Positions 51,821-62,378 of a DNA stretch of 64,000 nucleotides are shown in pieces. Source of the stretch: Methanoregula sp. (lineage in GTDB: Archaea; Halobacteriota; Methanomicrobia; Methanomicrobiales; Methanospirillaceae); assembly GCA_030694985.1 (NCBI GenBank), contig JAUYTV010000058.1, positions 1 through 64,000 of the forward strand, written 5' to 3'. Under the pieces are notes generated by a model. It was not told the DNA's origin and did not search any database. It saw only the letters and a program-made list of their open reading frames with translations. Position numbers and translations under genes: made by a program. How positions within the stretch are numbered: the first letter of the stretch is position 1; the number at the start of each line of letters is the position of its first letter.

Positions 51821-52996
51821 TCACTTCTTTGATTTTTTCAGGTACAGGATCCATCCGCCAATGAATACGGCAAGGATCACGATCGCAGCGATGATAGGGA
51901 TCATGGGAAGTCCCGTTCCCGGGGATACTGCTCCTGCTCCGAATGCAGATATCTTTACATCCTGCAGTGAGGTATACACGTTTCCGTCGGCATCCTTGAA
52001 GGATAACTGGAGTGGAATGCTCTCTGCATTCTTTGCAGAGAATGTCAGTTCGAAGCTGCCGAAATCATCGGGCTTGAGGGCGCCAACCACATATGTCTTG
52101 TATGGATCCTGAGGAACTGCCGGCGCAAGTGAAGTGACCATCACGGTATTTGCGGTTTCGAGACCGGCATTATTGACATCACCGGTGATACGATAGGTGC
52201 CGGCCTCATTTTTCACTATCACGTTGCTCATCACAGGGTTTGCCTGTTTCTTATCTACGCCAAAGGTGATCGGGACATCCAGATTCACGGTATGAGGGTT
52301 GTCGCCATTGTCATAGTTCAGGAGAAGATTGAGGGTGGTTGGCTGATCCGCAGTCACAGAAAAATTCACTGGAACTTTGGCACCGGAAGCCAGCTCCCCG
52401 ACAAATATTTTTAAGGGTGTTGAAGTAATTCCTGTGCCCGAAACACTGAGTATGATGTTCCTTACAGTATTTTCGCGGGGATTTGCTACCTGTGCATAGA
52501 TGGTCTTTTTCTTGCCTTGGGTAAATGTATCGGGCTGGTCAACGATCGTCAGTACGATAGGTGTATTTTCAATCTTGACCATTGCCCGGTAATAGAGGCT
52601 GTCCGCATCGCGGAAACTTAGTGAAAACGTTGGATAATAGGTCCCATCCACACCATCTGCAATTACCTGAAACGAGTATGATTTTTTCTGGCCCGGTCCG
52701 AGACGGGATGAGGAATCATAGGGGCGGCTTGTTGTTTTTATTGCTGTGTCACCGGATAACGTGGCATGATTCACTGAAATTCCCGTATCGTTTGCATTCC
52801 CGTTGGTGACCTCTATAGTGATGGTGCCCTTATCCCCCGGGAAAAAAACTGCAGGATCAGAGGTGGCACTGGATACGTACACTTTGCCAGCAGCAACGAT
52901 TGATTCCGGAGTATTATATCCTCCGGCAACTACGCCAACCATGGCGCATGTGATCAGCACAAGGCTGAACAAGGAAATAATTCGAACCGTTTTCAT
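51821..52996 (-). CDS. Secreted, C-terminally anchored CARDB/COG1361-like protein
   Basis: Signal peptide, repeated Ig-like segments, C-terminal TM + KKSKK; operonic with ABC transporter. Confidence 0.8.
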   Translation of the reverse strand: MKTVRIISLFSLVLITCAMVGVVAGGYNTPESIVAAGKVYVSSATSDPAVFFPGDKGTITIEVTNGNANDTGISVNHATLSGDTAIKTTSRPYDSSSRLGPGQKKSYSFQVIADGVDGTYYPTFSLSFRDADSLYYRAMVKIENTPIVLTIVDQPDTFTQGKKKTIYAQVANPRENTVRNIILSVSGTGITSTPLKIFVGELASGAKVPVNFSVTADQPTTLNLLLNYDNGDNPHTVNLDVPITFGVDKKQANPVMSNVIVKNEAGTYRITGDVNNAGLETANTVMVTSLAPAVPQDPYKTYVVGALKPDDFGSFELTFSAKNAESIPLQLSFKDADGNVYTSLQDVKISAFGAGAVSPGTGLPMIPIIAAIVILAVFIGGWILYLKKSKK

Positions 52997-53665
52997 TTAT
53001 ATCACCGTCATTGAGTAGATCATATAGAGAATATAGAGGACAACCGGTATTCCTACGCACAGTGCTGCATCACGGGGCGAAAGTTTACGGGAGTGCTGCA
53101 TGGCAAAGATCCAGATGTTGGCACTCCAGAGGAGAAAGACAATCGATATGATCAGGGTGATCTGGCTGAGCTCCATCATCGCGGGATCATGCATCAGGGC
53201 TTTTATGGCTTCTGTTACGAGATCAGGATTCTGGGCAGCTGATGCAGAGAGATGGGGTACGTGAATACGGGGAATATAGTAAAGAGCGATGATGAACGTA
53301 ATAAGGGTTCCAAACAATTGGGGCAGGTAGCCGTAACCAGTGAATTCAAGCGTTCGTTTAAAATTCCCATTACCTTTGAACACGATTGAAAATGCATAGA
53401 ATACCCCCGCGTAGATTAACCAGAAGATGAACGTACCAATAAGCGCACCGATCACCGCTGAAAGTACAATGATTGTACCCATGCCCTGTATGATCCCGCC
53501 CAGCAGTTGGCCGGTCAATCCCCCGATGAGGAACCCGTACATTGCTCCGGCAATACCCACTGCAAGGACAACGAGTGCCGGAAATTTCAGGCTCTCTTGA
53601 TCATTCATGGCATTCTGGAAAAATGCACCTGGTCTGATGAGCAGATCAATGATTGAATGTTTCAT
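52997..53665 (-). CDS. Yip1-family membrane protein
   Basis: LLIRPGAFFQNAMNDQESLKFPALVVLAVGIAGAMYGF; multi-TM. Confidence 0.8.
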   Translation of the reverse strand: MKHSIIDLLIRPGAFFQNAMNDQESLKFPALVVLAVGIAGAMYGFLIGGLTGQLLGGIIQGMGTIIVLSAVIGALIGTFIFWLIYAGVFYAFSIVFKGNGNFKRTLEFTGYGYLPQLFGTLITFIIALYYIPRIHVPHLSASAAQNPDLVTEAIKALMHDPAMMELSQITLIISIVFLLWSANIWIFAMQHSRKLSPRDAALCVGIPVVLYILYMIYSMTVI

Positions 53666-53972
53666 CTGATGTTCTCCACTTTGGTTGAACCTATCTGTTG
53701 TTGCAGAAATAACAACTTCATTACAGGTTCTATTTCGGGTATATTAATAATATGCGTAAAGAAAACAAAAGTTGGTTTCCGGAGTTTGTCGATTTGACTT
53801 TCGATCCGGTTCGTCAGTGAATTCTGTACAAACCCTCCTTGATCTTTGCTTTACCTTGCAGTTTCATCAGTCCGGGTAGGGAAGCGATGAAATTTTTTTA
53901 ATGCATAGACCATTCCAGAAATTTTAAAACTTGTGCAACAATGTATATATTTGTACACAGCAATGATTATGT

Positions 53973-55331
53973 ATGCAGACAAAAATCCTCCTCGATGAGG
54001 AGCAGATGCCAAAGAAGTGGTACAATGTAGCTGCGGACTTAGCGTCTCCGCTCGCTCCCCCGCTCCATCCACAGACCCATAAACCCATTGGTCCTGCGGA
54101 TCTTTCCGCCATCTTCCCTATGGAGATCATACGGCAGGAAGTAACTACCGATCGTCATATCGATATCCCTAAAGAGGTGCAGGATGTACTGCGTCTCTGG
54201 AGACCAAGCCCCCTGTACCGTGCTCACCGGCTCGAGAAGTTCCTAAAGACCCCGGCAAAAATTTACTACAAGTGGGAAGGTGTGAGTCCCGCAGGCAGTC
54301 ACAAGACAAACACGTCAATCCCGCAGGCATATTATAATATGAAGGCAGGGATGGAGAGGATCGCAACCGAAACGGGCGCAGGACAATGGGGTTCTGCCAT
54401 GTCTTTTGCCACCATGCTCTATGATCTGGAGTGCACAGTCTACATGGTCAGGTCGAGCTATACGCAGAAACCCTACCGCAAATCGATGATGCACGTCTGG
54501 GGAGCGGAATGTATTCCCAGCCCGAGCACAAAGACAAATGCCGGTCGTTCCATGCTTGAAAAGGATCCAGACACGCCGGGAAGTCTTGGAATGGCCATCT
54601 CTGAAGCGGTCGAGGATGCCGCAAGCCACAGCAACACCAATTATGCGTTGGGCTCAGTACTGAACCATGTCTGTCTTCACCAGACAATCATCGGGCTCGA
54701 ATGCCGCGAGCAGCTGGCAATGGTTGACGATTACCCGGACGTTGTTATCGGGTGTGTTGGCGGCGGGTCCAACTTCGCTGGTATCGCATTCCCGTTTGCC
54801 GGAGACAAACTGACCGGAAAGCACAAGGATGTGGATATCATAGGAGCTGAACCGGCCTCCTGCCCCACGCTGACAAAAGGGCTGTTTACCTATGACCTTG
54901 CCGATGAAGCCGGCTACACACCGCTCCTTAAGATGTTCACGCTCGGGCATGACTTTGTCCCGCCCTCCATGCATGCAGGGGGTCTCCGCTACCACGGGGA
55001 TTCACCGATTGTTTCGCGCCTTGTGCATGATGGTGTGATGAGGGGAGTTGCCTATCACCAGAGCGAAGTCTTTGATGCAGCCCAGACCTTTGCCAGAACA
55101 GAAGGAATCATTGTAGCCCCAGAGACCTCCCATGCGGTAAAAGCAGCGATTGACGAGGCACTCAAATGTAAAAAGAGCGGTGAGGAAAAGACGATCCTCT
55201 TTAACTGTTCAGGCCATGGCAACTTCGATATGTCTGCCTATGATGCATATTATGCAGGCGAACTCGTTGATTATGAATACCCGGATGCACTGATCAATGA
55301 ATCTCTCGCCCGGATCCCAAAGATATCCTGA
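53973..55331 (+). CDS. TrpB2-type tryptophan synthase beta chain
   Basis: [54 protein letters not shown]. Confidence 0.94.
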   Translation: MQTKILLDEEQMPKKWYNVAADLASPLAPPLHPQTHKPIGPADLSAIFPMEIIRQEVTTDRHIDIPKEVQDVLRLWRPSPLYRAHRLEKFLKTPAKIYYKWEGVSPAGSHKTNTSIPQAYYNMKAGMERIATETGAGQWGSAMSFATMLYDLECTVYMVRSSYTQKPYRKSMMHVWGAECIPSPSTKTNAGRSMLEKDPDTPGSLGMAISEAVEDAASHSNTNYALGSVLNHVCLHQTIIGLECREQLAMVDDYPDVVIGCVGGGSNFAGIAFPFAGDKLTGKHKDVDIIGAEPASCPTLTKGLFTYDLADEAGYTPLLKMFTLGHDFVPPSMHAGGLRYHGDSPIVSRLVHDGVMRGVAYHQSEVFDAAQTFARTEGIIVAPETSHAVKAAIDEALKCKKSGEEKTILFNCSGHGNFDMSAYDAYYAGELVDYEYPDALINESLARIPKIS

Positions 55332-55343
55332 AATCCTTTTTTT

Positions 55344-56453
55344 ATGAAGCGCATCGGATTTCTCATCAACCCCATTGCCGGTATGGGCGGTGCAGTGGGG
55401 CTGAAGGGAACCGATGGAAATGTAAACGAAGCCCTTTTTCGTGGGGCAACCCCTCAGGCACAGGACCGGGCACAGGTTACGTTAACACTGCTTGCACTGG
55501 AGAGCGGGTTGCATTTTGTCTCCTGTTCGGGTGCGATGGGAAAAGATACCCTCAAAGCGTCTGGCGTTCAGAATTTCCAGGTAATCTACTGTTACAATGG
55601 TAAGAGTAGTGCGGATGATACCCGGCAGGCTGCACTGTCATTCCAGAAAGCCGGTGTGGACCTGATCCTTTTTTGTGGTGGTGACGGAACCGCACGCGAC
55701 ATCTTTGATGCAGTGGGCCGGGAGGTACCGATCCTGGGAATTCCTGCAGGTGTGAAGATGTACTCCGCAGTCTTTGCCATTGATCCGGCAACCGCAGCCA
55801 TACTCGTTACCCGGTATGATGTGAAATCCCTGCGGGATTCTGAGGTGATGGATGTGGACGAGGATGCGTACCGGCACAATGAACTCAAGACCCGGTTATA
55901 CGGGATCGCCCGTACACCGGTTCTGGCAGGAAAGGTTCAGGCTTCCAAGCACGTTTTTGAGGAGAGGGATGAAGAGCGTGCGAAAAAGGAGATAGCCCGT
56001 TTCATCCGCGAGATCATGATACCGGATGTGCTCTATATTCTCGGCGCGGGCACAACGACAGAATCAATAGCCCGCGAGATAGGGGTGAACAAGACTCTCC
56101 TGGGTGTTGATGCCGTCATGAATGGCAGGACCGTTGCCATGGATCTCGATGAAAAAACACTCTGGGCGTTGCTTGAGCACGATCAGGAGACAAAAATTCT
56201 GCTCAGCCCCATAGGGGCGCAGGGATTCATTCTTGGAAGGGGCAACCAGCAGATCAGCGCCCGCGTGGTGAGAAAGGTGGGCAGGGAGAACATAATCGTA
56301 GTTGCCACGCCGCACAAACTCCGGGAAACCCCCGTCCTCTATGTTGACTCAGGGGATTCATCGCTCGATGCAGAATTTGGTGATGCGGTGCTTGTGGTTT
56401 CCGGGTATCGTATGGCCCAGAAAAAACGCATCTACCAGCCGGAAAGTGGATAA
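55344..56453 (+). CDS. ATP-NAD kinase-like protein
   Basis: IGFLINPIAGMGGAVGLKGTDG, LILFCGGDGTARDIFDAVG, LGIPAGVKMYSAVFAIDP. Confidence 0.9.
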   Translation: MKRIGFLINPIAGMGGAVGLKGTDGNVNEALFRGATPQAQDRAQVTLTLLALESGLHFVSCSGAMGKDTLKASGVQNFQVIYCYNGKSSADDTRQAALSFQKAGVDLILFCGGDGTARDIFDAVGREVPILGIPAGVKMYSAVFAIDPATAAILVTRYDVKSLRDSEVMDVDEDAYRHNELKTRLYGIARTPVLAGKVQASKHVFEERDEERAKKEIARFIREIMIPDVLYILGAGTTTESIAREIGVNKTLLGVDAVMNGRTVAMDLDEKTLWALLEHDQETKILLSPIGAQGFILGRGNQQISARVVRKVGRENIIVVATPHKLRETPVLYVDSGDSSLDAEFGDAVLVVSGYRMAQKKRIYQPESG

Positions 56454-56459
56454 AAAAGG

Positions 56460-57725
56460 TTAGATCTTCTGGGGTGCCTGCGGCGGTTTGAGCATCGTAA
56501 ATGCGATAACAATCCCGATCACTGCAAGGACCAGCACATAGGGGAATACCCCGAGATAGGATCCGGTAGAGGTCTTGATGAACCCCGCGAGCTGCGGCCC
56601 GGCAATCCCGCCCGCACCGTAGGCAAGGAACATGACGCCATAGCAGCGCGGGTAGTCGCACGTGCCGAAGTAGCTTGCTGTGGCAGTGGGAGCGATTGCA
56701 AGCCAGCCGCCAAGACAGCCCCAGAGGATGGCAAAAGCCAGAATGTACACGGTCACACTGGGTGCAACAATGATGAGCAGCGATGCCAGTGCAATGAGGA
56801 CAAAGGATACCATTGCCGTGTTCCGCGGTGTCAGCTTGTCGGTGAGGGACCCGAAGACCGGGCGGCCGAACCCGTTGAAGACCGCAAAGACACCAACGAG
56901 CATGGTTGCAAGTCCTGCTTCAACGCCGACATCGACACCTACGGGTTTCGCAATCCCGATTGCCATAAGCCCTGCAAGGCAGCCGATGAAGTAGCATATC
57001 CAGAGCGCGTAGAAGGACGTGGTCTTCCACATCTCTTCCCGTTTGAATTCACAGGTGGCTGCCTGGCCCGGTGCCGGCGCCGGAGGCACCCAACCCGCGG
57101 GTTTCCATCCTGCTGTAGGGAACCGCAACGGTAATGCGAGGAGAATGATGAGGATGATGAACGCGATGCCAAAGACCCTGAAGGTGTTCATGACGCTCGA
57201 GGCTTTGATGAGGTACCCGGCAATATTAGCCGTGATAACTGCGGAGAACCCGAACCCGAGCAGGGTCAGGCCTACGGCAAGTCCCCGCCGGTCCGGGAAC
57301 CAGCGGGCAGCAACGGCAACCGGAACCCCGTAGGCGATACCTACACCCATGCCGGCAATGACCCCATAGAAGATGTAAAGCCACATCACGGACCCGGCAA
57401 AGGATGAGAGCAGCCAGCCGAGCCCGGTGAGGATACCCCCGACAATGACGATATTCCTCGGACCGTACTTCTCGATATACTTACCGGTAAACGGCATCGC
57501 AATCGCGAAGAAGGCGAGGAATACCGAGAACGGCAGCAGGATCTCGCCTGCCGTGACAGCCTGGCCGAGATCTTTTGTGAAGTAGGTGGTCAGGGGGCCG
57601 ACAAACACGCTCCATGCATAGACCGACCCAAGGCAGAGATTGATGATCATACCGAGGATGATGAGGGCCCAGCGCCCCTTCTCTGCATCCATCCCCAGGA
57701 TTTTTTCCATAGCACTATCAGTCAT
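56460..57725 (-). CDS. OFA-family MFS transporter (oxalate/formate antiporter-like)
   Basis: NLCLGSVYAWSVFVGPL, 12 TM, YGVPVAVAARWFPDRRGLAVGLTLLGFG. Confidence 0.93.
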   Translation of the reverse strand: MTDSAMEKILGMDAEKGRWALIILGMIINLCLGSVYAWSVFVGPLTTYFTKDLGQAVTAGEILLPFSVFLAFFAIAMPFTGKYIEKYGPRNIVIVGGILTGLGWLLSSFAGSVMWLYIFYGVIAGMGVGIAYGVPVAVAARWFPDRRGLAVGLTLLGFGFSAVITANIAGYLIKASSVMNTFRVFGIAFIILIILLALPLRFPTAGWKPAGWVPPAPAPGQAATCEFKREEMWKTTSFYALWICYFIGCLAGLMAIGIAKPVGVDVGVEAGLATMLVGVFAVFNGFGRPVFGSLTDKLTPRNTAMVSFVLIALASLLIIVAPSVTVYILAFAILWGCLGGWLAIAPTATASYFGTCDYPRCYGVMFLAYGAGGIAGPQLAGFIKTSTGSYLGVFPYVLVLAVIGIVIAFTMLKPPQAPQKI

Positions 57726-57773
57726 GCTTCCTCCAATCCCATAAATCCGAACGTGATTATCCCAAAAAAGGGA

Positions 57774-59669
57774 TTATTCCTCCAGCGTTGAGATGTCGCC
57801 GGGGTCCATACCCATCTCCTTTGCTTTTAAGACCCTGCGCATGATCTTGCCGCTCCGGGTCTTGGGTAGTTTATCGACAAACTCGATCTCCTGCGGGACT
57901 GCAATAGGTCCCAGGGTCATACGGACGTGATACATCAGGTCCTGCCTGAGCTTGTCGCTGGATGTATTGCCCACCCGGAGGATCACGAACGCCTTGATGG
58001 AGTTGCCCTTCAGCTCGTCGGGTTTTCCGATCACAGCCGATTCTGCAACTGCCGGGTGGGAGACTAAGGAGCTCTCGACTTCTGCCGTTCCGATATTGTG
58101 GCCTGCAACCACGATGATGTCATCGGACCTGCCGAGGATCATGATATACCCGTCAAGGCCTTTCACTGCGAGATCGCCTACCGTATAAACCCCTTTTAAC
58201 GTCTCCCAGTATACGCGGTACCGTGCATCATCCTTCCAGACCGTCCTGAGCATGGATGGCCACGGGGATTTGATCACAAGCAGCCCTCCGGTTCCAGCGG
58301 GAACAGAGTTTCCTTCTTTGTCAACCACATCCGCTTCTACACCGGGAATGGGTCTGCCGGCAAATCCCGGCCGCATGGGTTCACCGATCATTGTGGTGAT
58401 CATATGCATACCGGTCTCGGTCTGCCACCAGGTGTCGAGGACCGGGATCTTATCCTTACCAATGACATGGTAATACCATTCGAATGCTTCGGGATTGAGG
58501 GGTTCTCCGACTGATCCGATGATCCGCAGTGAGCCTAAGTCATACTTGTTCGGCCATGTCTCACCCAGTTTCATGAACATCCGGATCGCAGTCGGTGCAG
58601 TGTAGAAGATAGTGATCTTCTGCTCTTCAATTAAACTCCAGTAACTGCCTGCATCCGGGTAATCCGGCGTGAGCTCGGACATGAATACTGTAGCCCCGAC
58701 TGCAAGCGGGCCGTATACAATGTAACTGTGGCCGGTAATCCAGCCCGGATCTGCAGTGCACCAGAAGATATCCTCGTCCTTCATATCAAAGACATATTTA
58801 CTGGTGTAGTAGGTTCCGACCATGTAACCCCCACAGGTGTGTACGATCCCTTTTGGCTTGCCGGTGGATCCGCTGGTATACAGGGTGAAGAGCGGGTCCT
58901 CAGCATCCATGACTTCAGCTGGGCATTCCTTCGGGGCACTTGCCATGATCTCGTTGAAATCCAGTTCAAGACCCGCTCTCAGATCAACCTGAGGATTCTG
59001 CCGCCGGAGAACTACGATGTGCTCTACTGATGAGCAATCAACGATCGCATCGTCAACGATAGATTTCAGCTGGATTGTTTTGCCGCGTCGCATCCCGATA
59101 TCTGCGGTGATGACCACTTTTGCAGAAGCATCCTGGATGCGCATCTTGAGTGCTGCGGATCCAAATCCTCCGAACACCACGCTGTGCACTGCACCGATAC
59201 GGGCGCACGCAAGCATAGCGATCACCTGTTCAGGTACGAGAGGCATGTAGATGCAGACACGGTCACCTTTTTTTACACCGATCTTTTTGAGTGCATTGGC
59301 AAACAGCATCACTTTGCTGAGCAGCTGCTGGTAGGTAAAGATCCGCTCCGCACCATTCTCCCCCCTCCAGATGAGCGCTGCCTTGTTACGCCGCTGACCT
59401 TTCACATGGCGGTCAAGACAGTTTGCAGAGATGTTGAGTTGTGCGTTGATGAACCACTTTGCATACGGGTAGTTCCACTCCTTTACCGCAGTCCAGGGCC
59501 GGATCCATTCCAGCTCTGAGGCCATTTTCGCCCAGAACCCGTCCTTGTCAGCCAGAAAATCATTGTAGGCTTTCTGGTAGTCTCCCATCCATGCATTTTT
59601 TCTATACTGTGGGTCGGGTGTGTATGATTTCATATCCTCGACGAGTCTGACGTTAAAATCCTCTGTCAT
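57774..59669 (-). CDS. acs: Acetyl-CoA synthetase (AMP-forming)
   Basis: FTLYTSGSTGKPKGIVHT, DTWWQTETG, KTRSGKIMRRVLKA. Confidence 0.97.
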   Translation of the reverse strand: MTEDFNVRLVEDMKSYTPDPQYRKNAWMGDYQKAYNDFLADKDGFWAKMASELEWIRPWTAVKEWNYPYAKWFINAQLNISANCLDRHVKGQRRNKAALIWRGENGAERIFTYQQLLSKVMLFANALKKIGVKKGDRVCIYMPLVPEQVIAMLACARIGAVHSVVFGGFGSAALKMRIQDASAKVVITADIGMRRGKTIQLKSIVDDAIVDCSSVEHIVVLRRQNPQVDLRAGLELDFNEIMASAPKECPAEVMDAEDPLFTLYTSGSTGKPKGIVHTCGGYMVGTYYTSKYVFDMKDEDIFWCTADPGWITGHSYIVYGPLAVGATVFMSELTPDYPDAGSYWSLIEEQKITIFYTAPTAIRMFMKLGETWPNKYDLGSLRIIGSVGEPLNPEAFEWYYHVIGKDKIPVLDTWWQTETGMHMITTMIGEPMRPGFAGRPIPGVEADVVDKEGNSVPAGTGGLLVIKSPWPSMLRTVWKDDARYRVYWETLKGVYTVGDLAVKGLDGYIMILGRSDDIIVVAGHNIGTAEVESSLVSHPAVAESAVIGKPDELKGNSIKAFVILRVGNTSSDKLRQDLMYHVRMTLGPIAVPQEIEFVDKLPKTRSGKIMRRVLKAKEMGMDPGDISTLEE

Positions 59670-59720
59670 GTTCCCACCTATTTTACATTATTAATCATGT
59701 TAAACATCCTATATAAAATT

Positions 59721-59742
59721 TGTCGAAGTTACAATCGACAAT
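59721..59742. promoter_or_regulatory. Inverted repeat upstream of acs TATA box
   Basis: TTGTCGA-AGTTACAA-TCGACAA; minus-strand TATA-like TTTTATATA adjacent on the acs side. Confidence 0.45.
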
Positions 59743-59887
59743 GCTGCGCACAGGGGTTTTTTAACAACGTACAATTAGCAAAACTGCGGAATCTCTTTGT
59801 GGTTAAGGTTCAGCGCGCAGAGGAATTGGTTGACTGTGGGTTGTATATAAAAAAGGTTATCTGTCCGGGTTTTTCAATATAGGATTG

Positions 59888-60802
59888 ATGCTCGAGAAAT
59901 TCAAGGGGTGCCTGCTGGGTGCAGCAATTGGCGATGCGCTGGGTATGCCAAACGAGAGCGGTGCTCCTAACTTAAACAAGATGAAGTACGGGTACCGCCG
60001 CCCCTACAAAGGCCATCCAAATGATGGCCTGAACCCCGGACAATATACCGATGATACCCAGATGATGATCCTTGTTGCCACCCTTCTTGCGGATGGGAAA
60101 TTTAACGAGGAACGGTACGTGAGCGCACTTAAAGAACTCTATACACGTGGAACCCTACGCTTTCCCGATGGATCTGTCTCATCGGTATGTGAGCAAACTG
60201 TAAAAGAAAACGTTCCGCAGAAAGGTGTGAAGTCCACCACTTCCGGCTGCCTCCCGATTGCGATCCCGTTTGCCTTAGCATTTCCTGATATGAGCGAGGG
60301 GTGTGAACGGGCTGTACGGGCATGCAATGTCACCCACACGCACCCGGCAGCCCATGCGGCCGTTTCTACTGTTGTCACACTCATCTATCACGCCCTCCAC
60401 GACAGTCATGACCCTGTCGGAAAGGCAATGCATAAGGCACAGGCGGAAGATGAGGTACTGGGTGGAAAGATCAGGAATGCAATCCTGCTCGAAAAAGAGG
60501 GGATGGAGACCGAGACTGCCCTGCTCAAGATTGGTAACGATGTCTCTGTCTTCCAGACGCTGCCGATTGCGTTCTTCTTGATCAGCAGGTATTCCCACCC
60601 GGCGGATCTACTCACAGTCTCTGCCAATACCGGTGGAAATACCGACACCATCGCGTGTATCTGTGGGGCATATCTCGGCGCATCAAAAGGAATCGGGGCA
60701 CTTCCTGAAGATCTGCTAAAAGGCCTTGAAGATCGCCAGCGCATCGAACTGCTCGGCCAGCGACTGCACAGCGTTTATTCCCGCAAACGTGATCAGGTGT
60801 AA
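59888..60802 (+). CDS. ADP-ribosylglycohydrolase family protein
   Basis: GCLLGAAIGDALGMPNE, YTDDTQMM, NTGGNTDTIACICGAYLGA; alternative start at 59885. Confidence 0.93.
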   Translation: MLEKFKGCLLGAAIGDALGMPNESGAPNLNKMKYGYRRPYKGHPNDGLNPGQYTDDTQMMILVATLLADGKFNEERYVSALKELYTRGTLRFPDGSVSSVCEQTVKENVPQKGVKSTTSGCLPIAIPFALAFPDMSEGCERAVRACNVTHTHPAAHAAVSTVVTLIYHALHDSHDPVGKAMHKAQAEDEVLGGKIRNAILLEKEGMETETALLKIGNDVSVFQTLPIAFFLISRYSHPADLLTVSANTGGNTDTIACICGAYLGASKGIGALPEDLLKGLEDRQRIELLGQRLHSVYSRKRDQV

Positions 60803-60885
60803 ATCTTTTTTTAAAGGCACAATCTGTATTCATCCCGCTTCCCCGGTTAACAAGCATTAAATTTTGACAATCGGATACTCTTTGT

Positions 60886-61872
60886 ATGAAAATTGCGATT
60901 ATCGGGGCCTCCGGTTATGCCGGTGGTGAGCTCGTTCGCCTGCTTGTCCATCACTCAACGGCAAAAGTCACGTGTGCCACTTCCCGCAAACTTGCAGGAA
61001 CTCCTCTTGACCAGATTCATCCCCACTTGAAAGGGTTTACCCATCTCAAATTCGAAAATCCCGGGATGGATGATATCGATGCCGATGTGGCGTTTCTTGC
61101 AGTTCCGCATACGGCAGCAATGACCTATGCCGGCAAGCTGCTGGAGCGGGGGATCAAAGTTGTGGATCTCAGCGCAGATTACCGGCTGCCAAAAGAGATC
61201 TTTGAGAAGGTGTATGATGTTGCGCACACAGATTATTTCCCTGCACCCTACGGGATTCCGGAAATTCACCGCAAGGAAATAATCAATGCAAAGTTTGTTG
61301 CAAACCCCGGGTGCTTTCCCACTGGTGCAACGCTTGCAGCCGCACCTCTTGCAAAATATGCCCATACGGTTATCTTTGACTCAAAGACCGGTGTGAGCGG
61401 TGCGGGGGATAATCCGTCTGCTACCACCCACTATCCGAATGTAGGGGACAATATCGGACCTTACAAATGGACGAGCCACCGCCATCTTGCCGAGATGAAA
61501 CAGGAACTCTCCAGGCTGGGTTCAAAGGCAAACGTCTACTTCACCCCGCATCTTGTTCCGGTGAACCGCGGTATTCTTACTACTGCACATATCCTGCTCA
61601 ATCAACCCCTCGGGCAGAAAGAGGTGGAAAAAATCTACCATGATTTCTACAAGAGTGAATACTTTGTCCGGTACCAGAAACCTTCGCTTGCCGCAGTTCG
61701 CGGGAGCAACTTCTGTGACCTGATGGTAGAGAGCGAAGGGCTGCGTGTTGTTGCAGTCTCTGCAATCGACAATCTTGTGAAAGGCGCAAGCGGACAGGCG
61801 ATCCAGAACATGAACCTGATGTGCGGGCTCCCTGAAAATGACGGGCTTGTCAGCGCAGGTATGCTCCCGTAG
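60886..61872 (+). CDS. argC: N-acetyl-gamma-glutamyl-phosphate reductase
   Basis: [43 protein letters not shown]. Confidence 0.97.
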   Translation: MKIAIIGASGYAGGELVRLLVHHSTAKVTCATSRKLAGTPLDQIHPHLKGFTHLKFENPGMDDIDADVAFLAVPHTAAMTYAGKLLERGIKVVDLSADYRLPKEIFEKVYDVAHTDYFPAPYGIPEIHRKEIINAKFVANPGCFPTGATLAAAPLAKYAHTVIFDSKTGVSGAGDNPSATTHYPNVGDNIGPYKWTSHRHLAEMKQELSRLGSKANVYFTPHLVPVNRGILTTAHILLNQPLGQKEVEKIYHDFYKSEYFVRYQKPSLAAVRGSNFCDLMVESEGLRVVAVSAIDNLVKGASGQAIQNMNLMCGLPENDGLVSAGMLP

Positions 61873-61883
61873 GTGATTAAATC

Positions 61884-62378
61884 ATGTTGGTAAAAGATGC
61901 AATGACAAAAAACCCGGTGGTCTGCTCTGTTGACACCCCTCTCCGCGATGCGGTAAGCATGTTCCGTAAATATCATATCGGTGGCCTTCCGGTGATGGAA
62001 GGTGGGGTAATTGTCGGGATGCTCACCGAGTCGGATCTCATCTCGCTCCTTGAATCAGAACGGATCTCTGATGATCTCTGGCTTCCCTCGCCCTTTGAGA
62101 TCATTGAGATCCCGATCCGCGAGTATGTGAACTGGGAAAAGACCAAGCATGCCCTGCGAAACATCGGGGATATGCCGGCAAAGAAGGTGATGACACGCCA
62201 TGTGTTTACCACAACTGAGGATGTGGAAGTAGAGGTTGCAGCATCCTTAATGTTAAAAGAAGGCATCACCCGGCTGCCGGTGATGCAGGGAAAAAAACTG
62301 GTTGGGATTCTTACCCGGGCTGATATCATCAATGCAATCGGTTCATTGCATTCCGATAATGAAAGGATGGGTGCGTAA
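61884..62378 (+). CDS. CBS-domain pair protein
   Basis: MLVKDAMTKNPVVCSVDTPLRDAVSMFRKYHIGGLPVM; second CBS KKVMTRHVFTTTEDVEVE. Confidence 0.92.
   Translation: MLVKDAMTKNPVVCSVDTPLRDAVSMFRKYHIGGLPVMEGGVIVGMLTESDLISLLESERISDDLWLPSPFEIIEIPIREYVNWEKTKHALRNIGDMPAKKVMTRHVFTTTEDVEVEVAASLMLKEGITRLPVMQGKKLVGILTRADIINAIGSLHSDNERMGA

Noticed and set aside
59697-59882. 61-aa ORF between acs and the ADP-ribosylglycohydrolase
   Set aside because: Lies over promoter-like sequence and an inverted repeat; no protein-like motifs.
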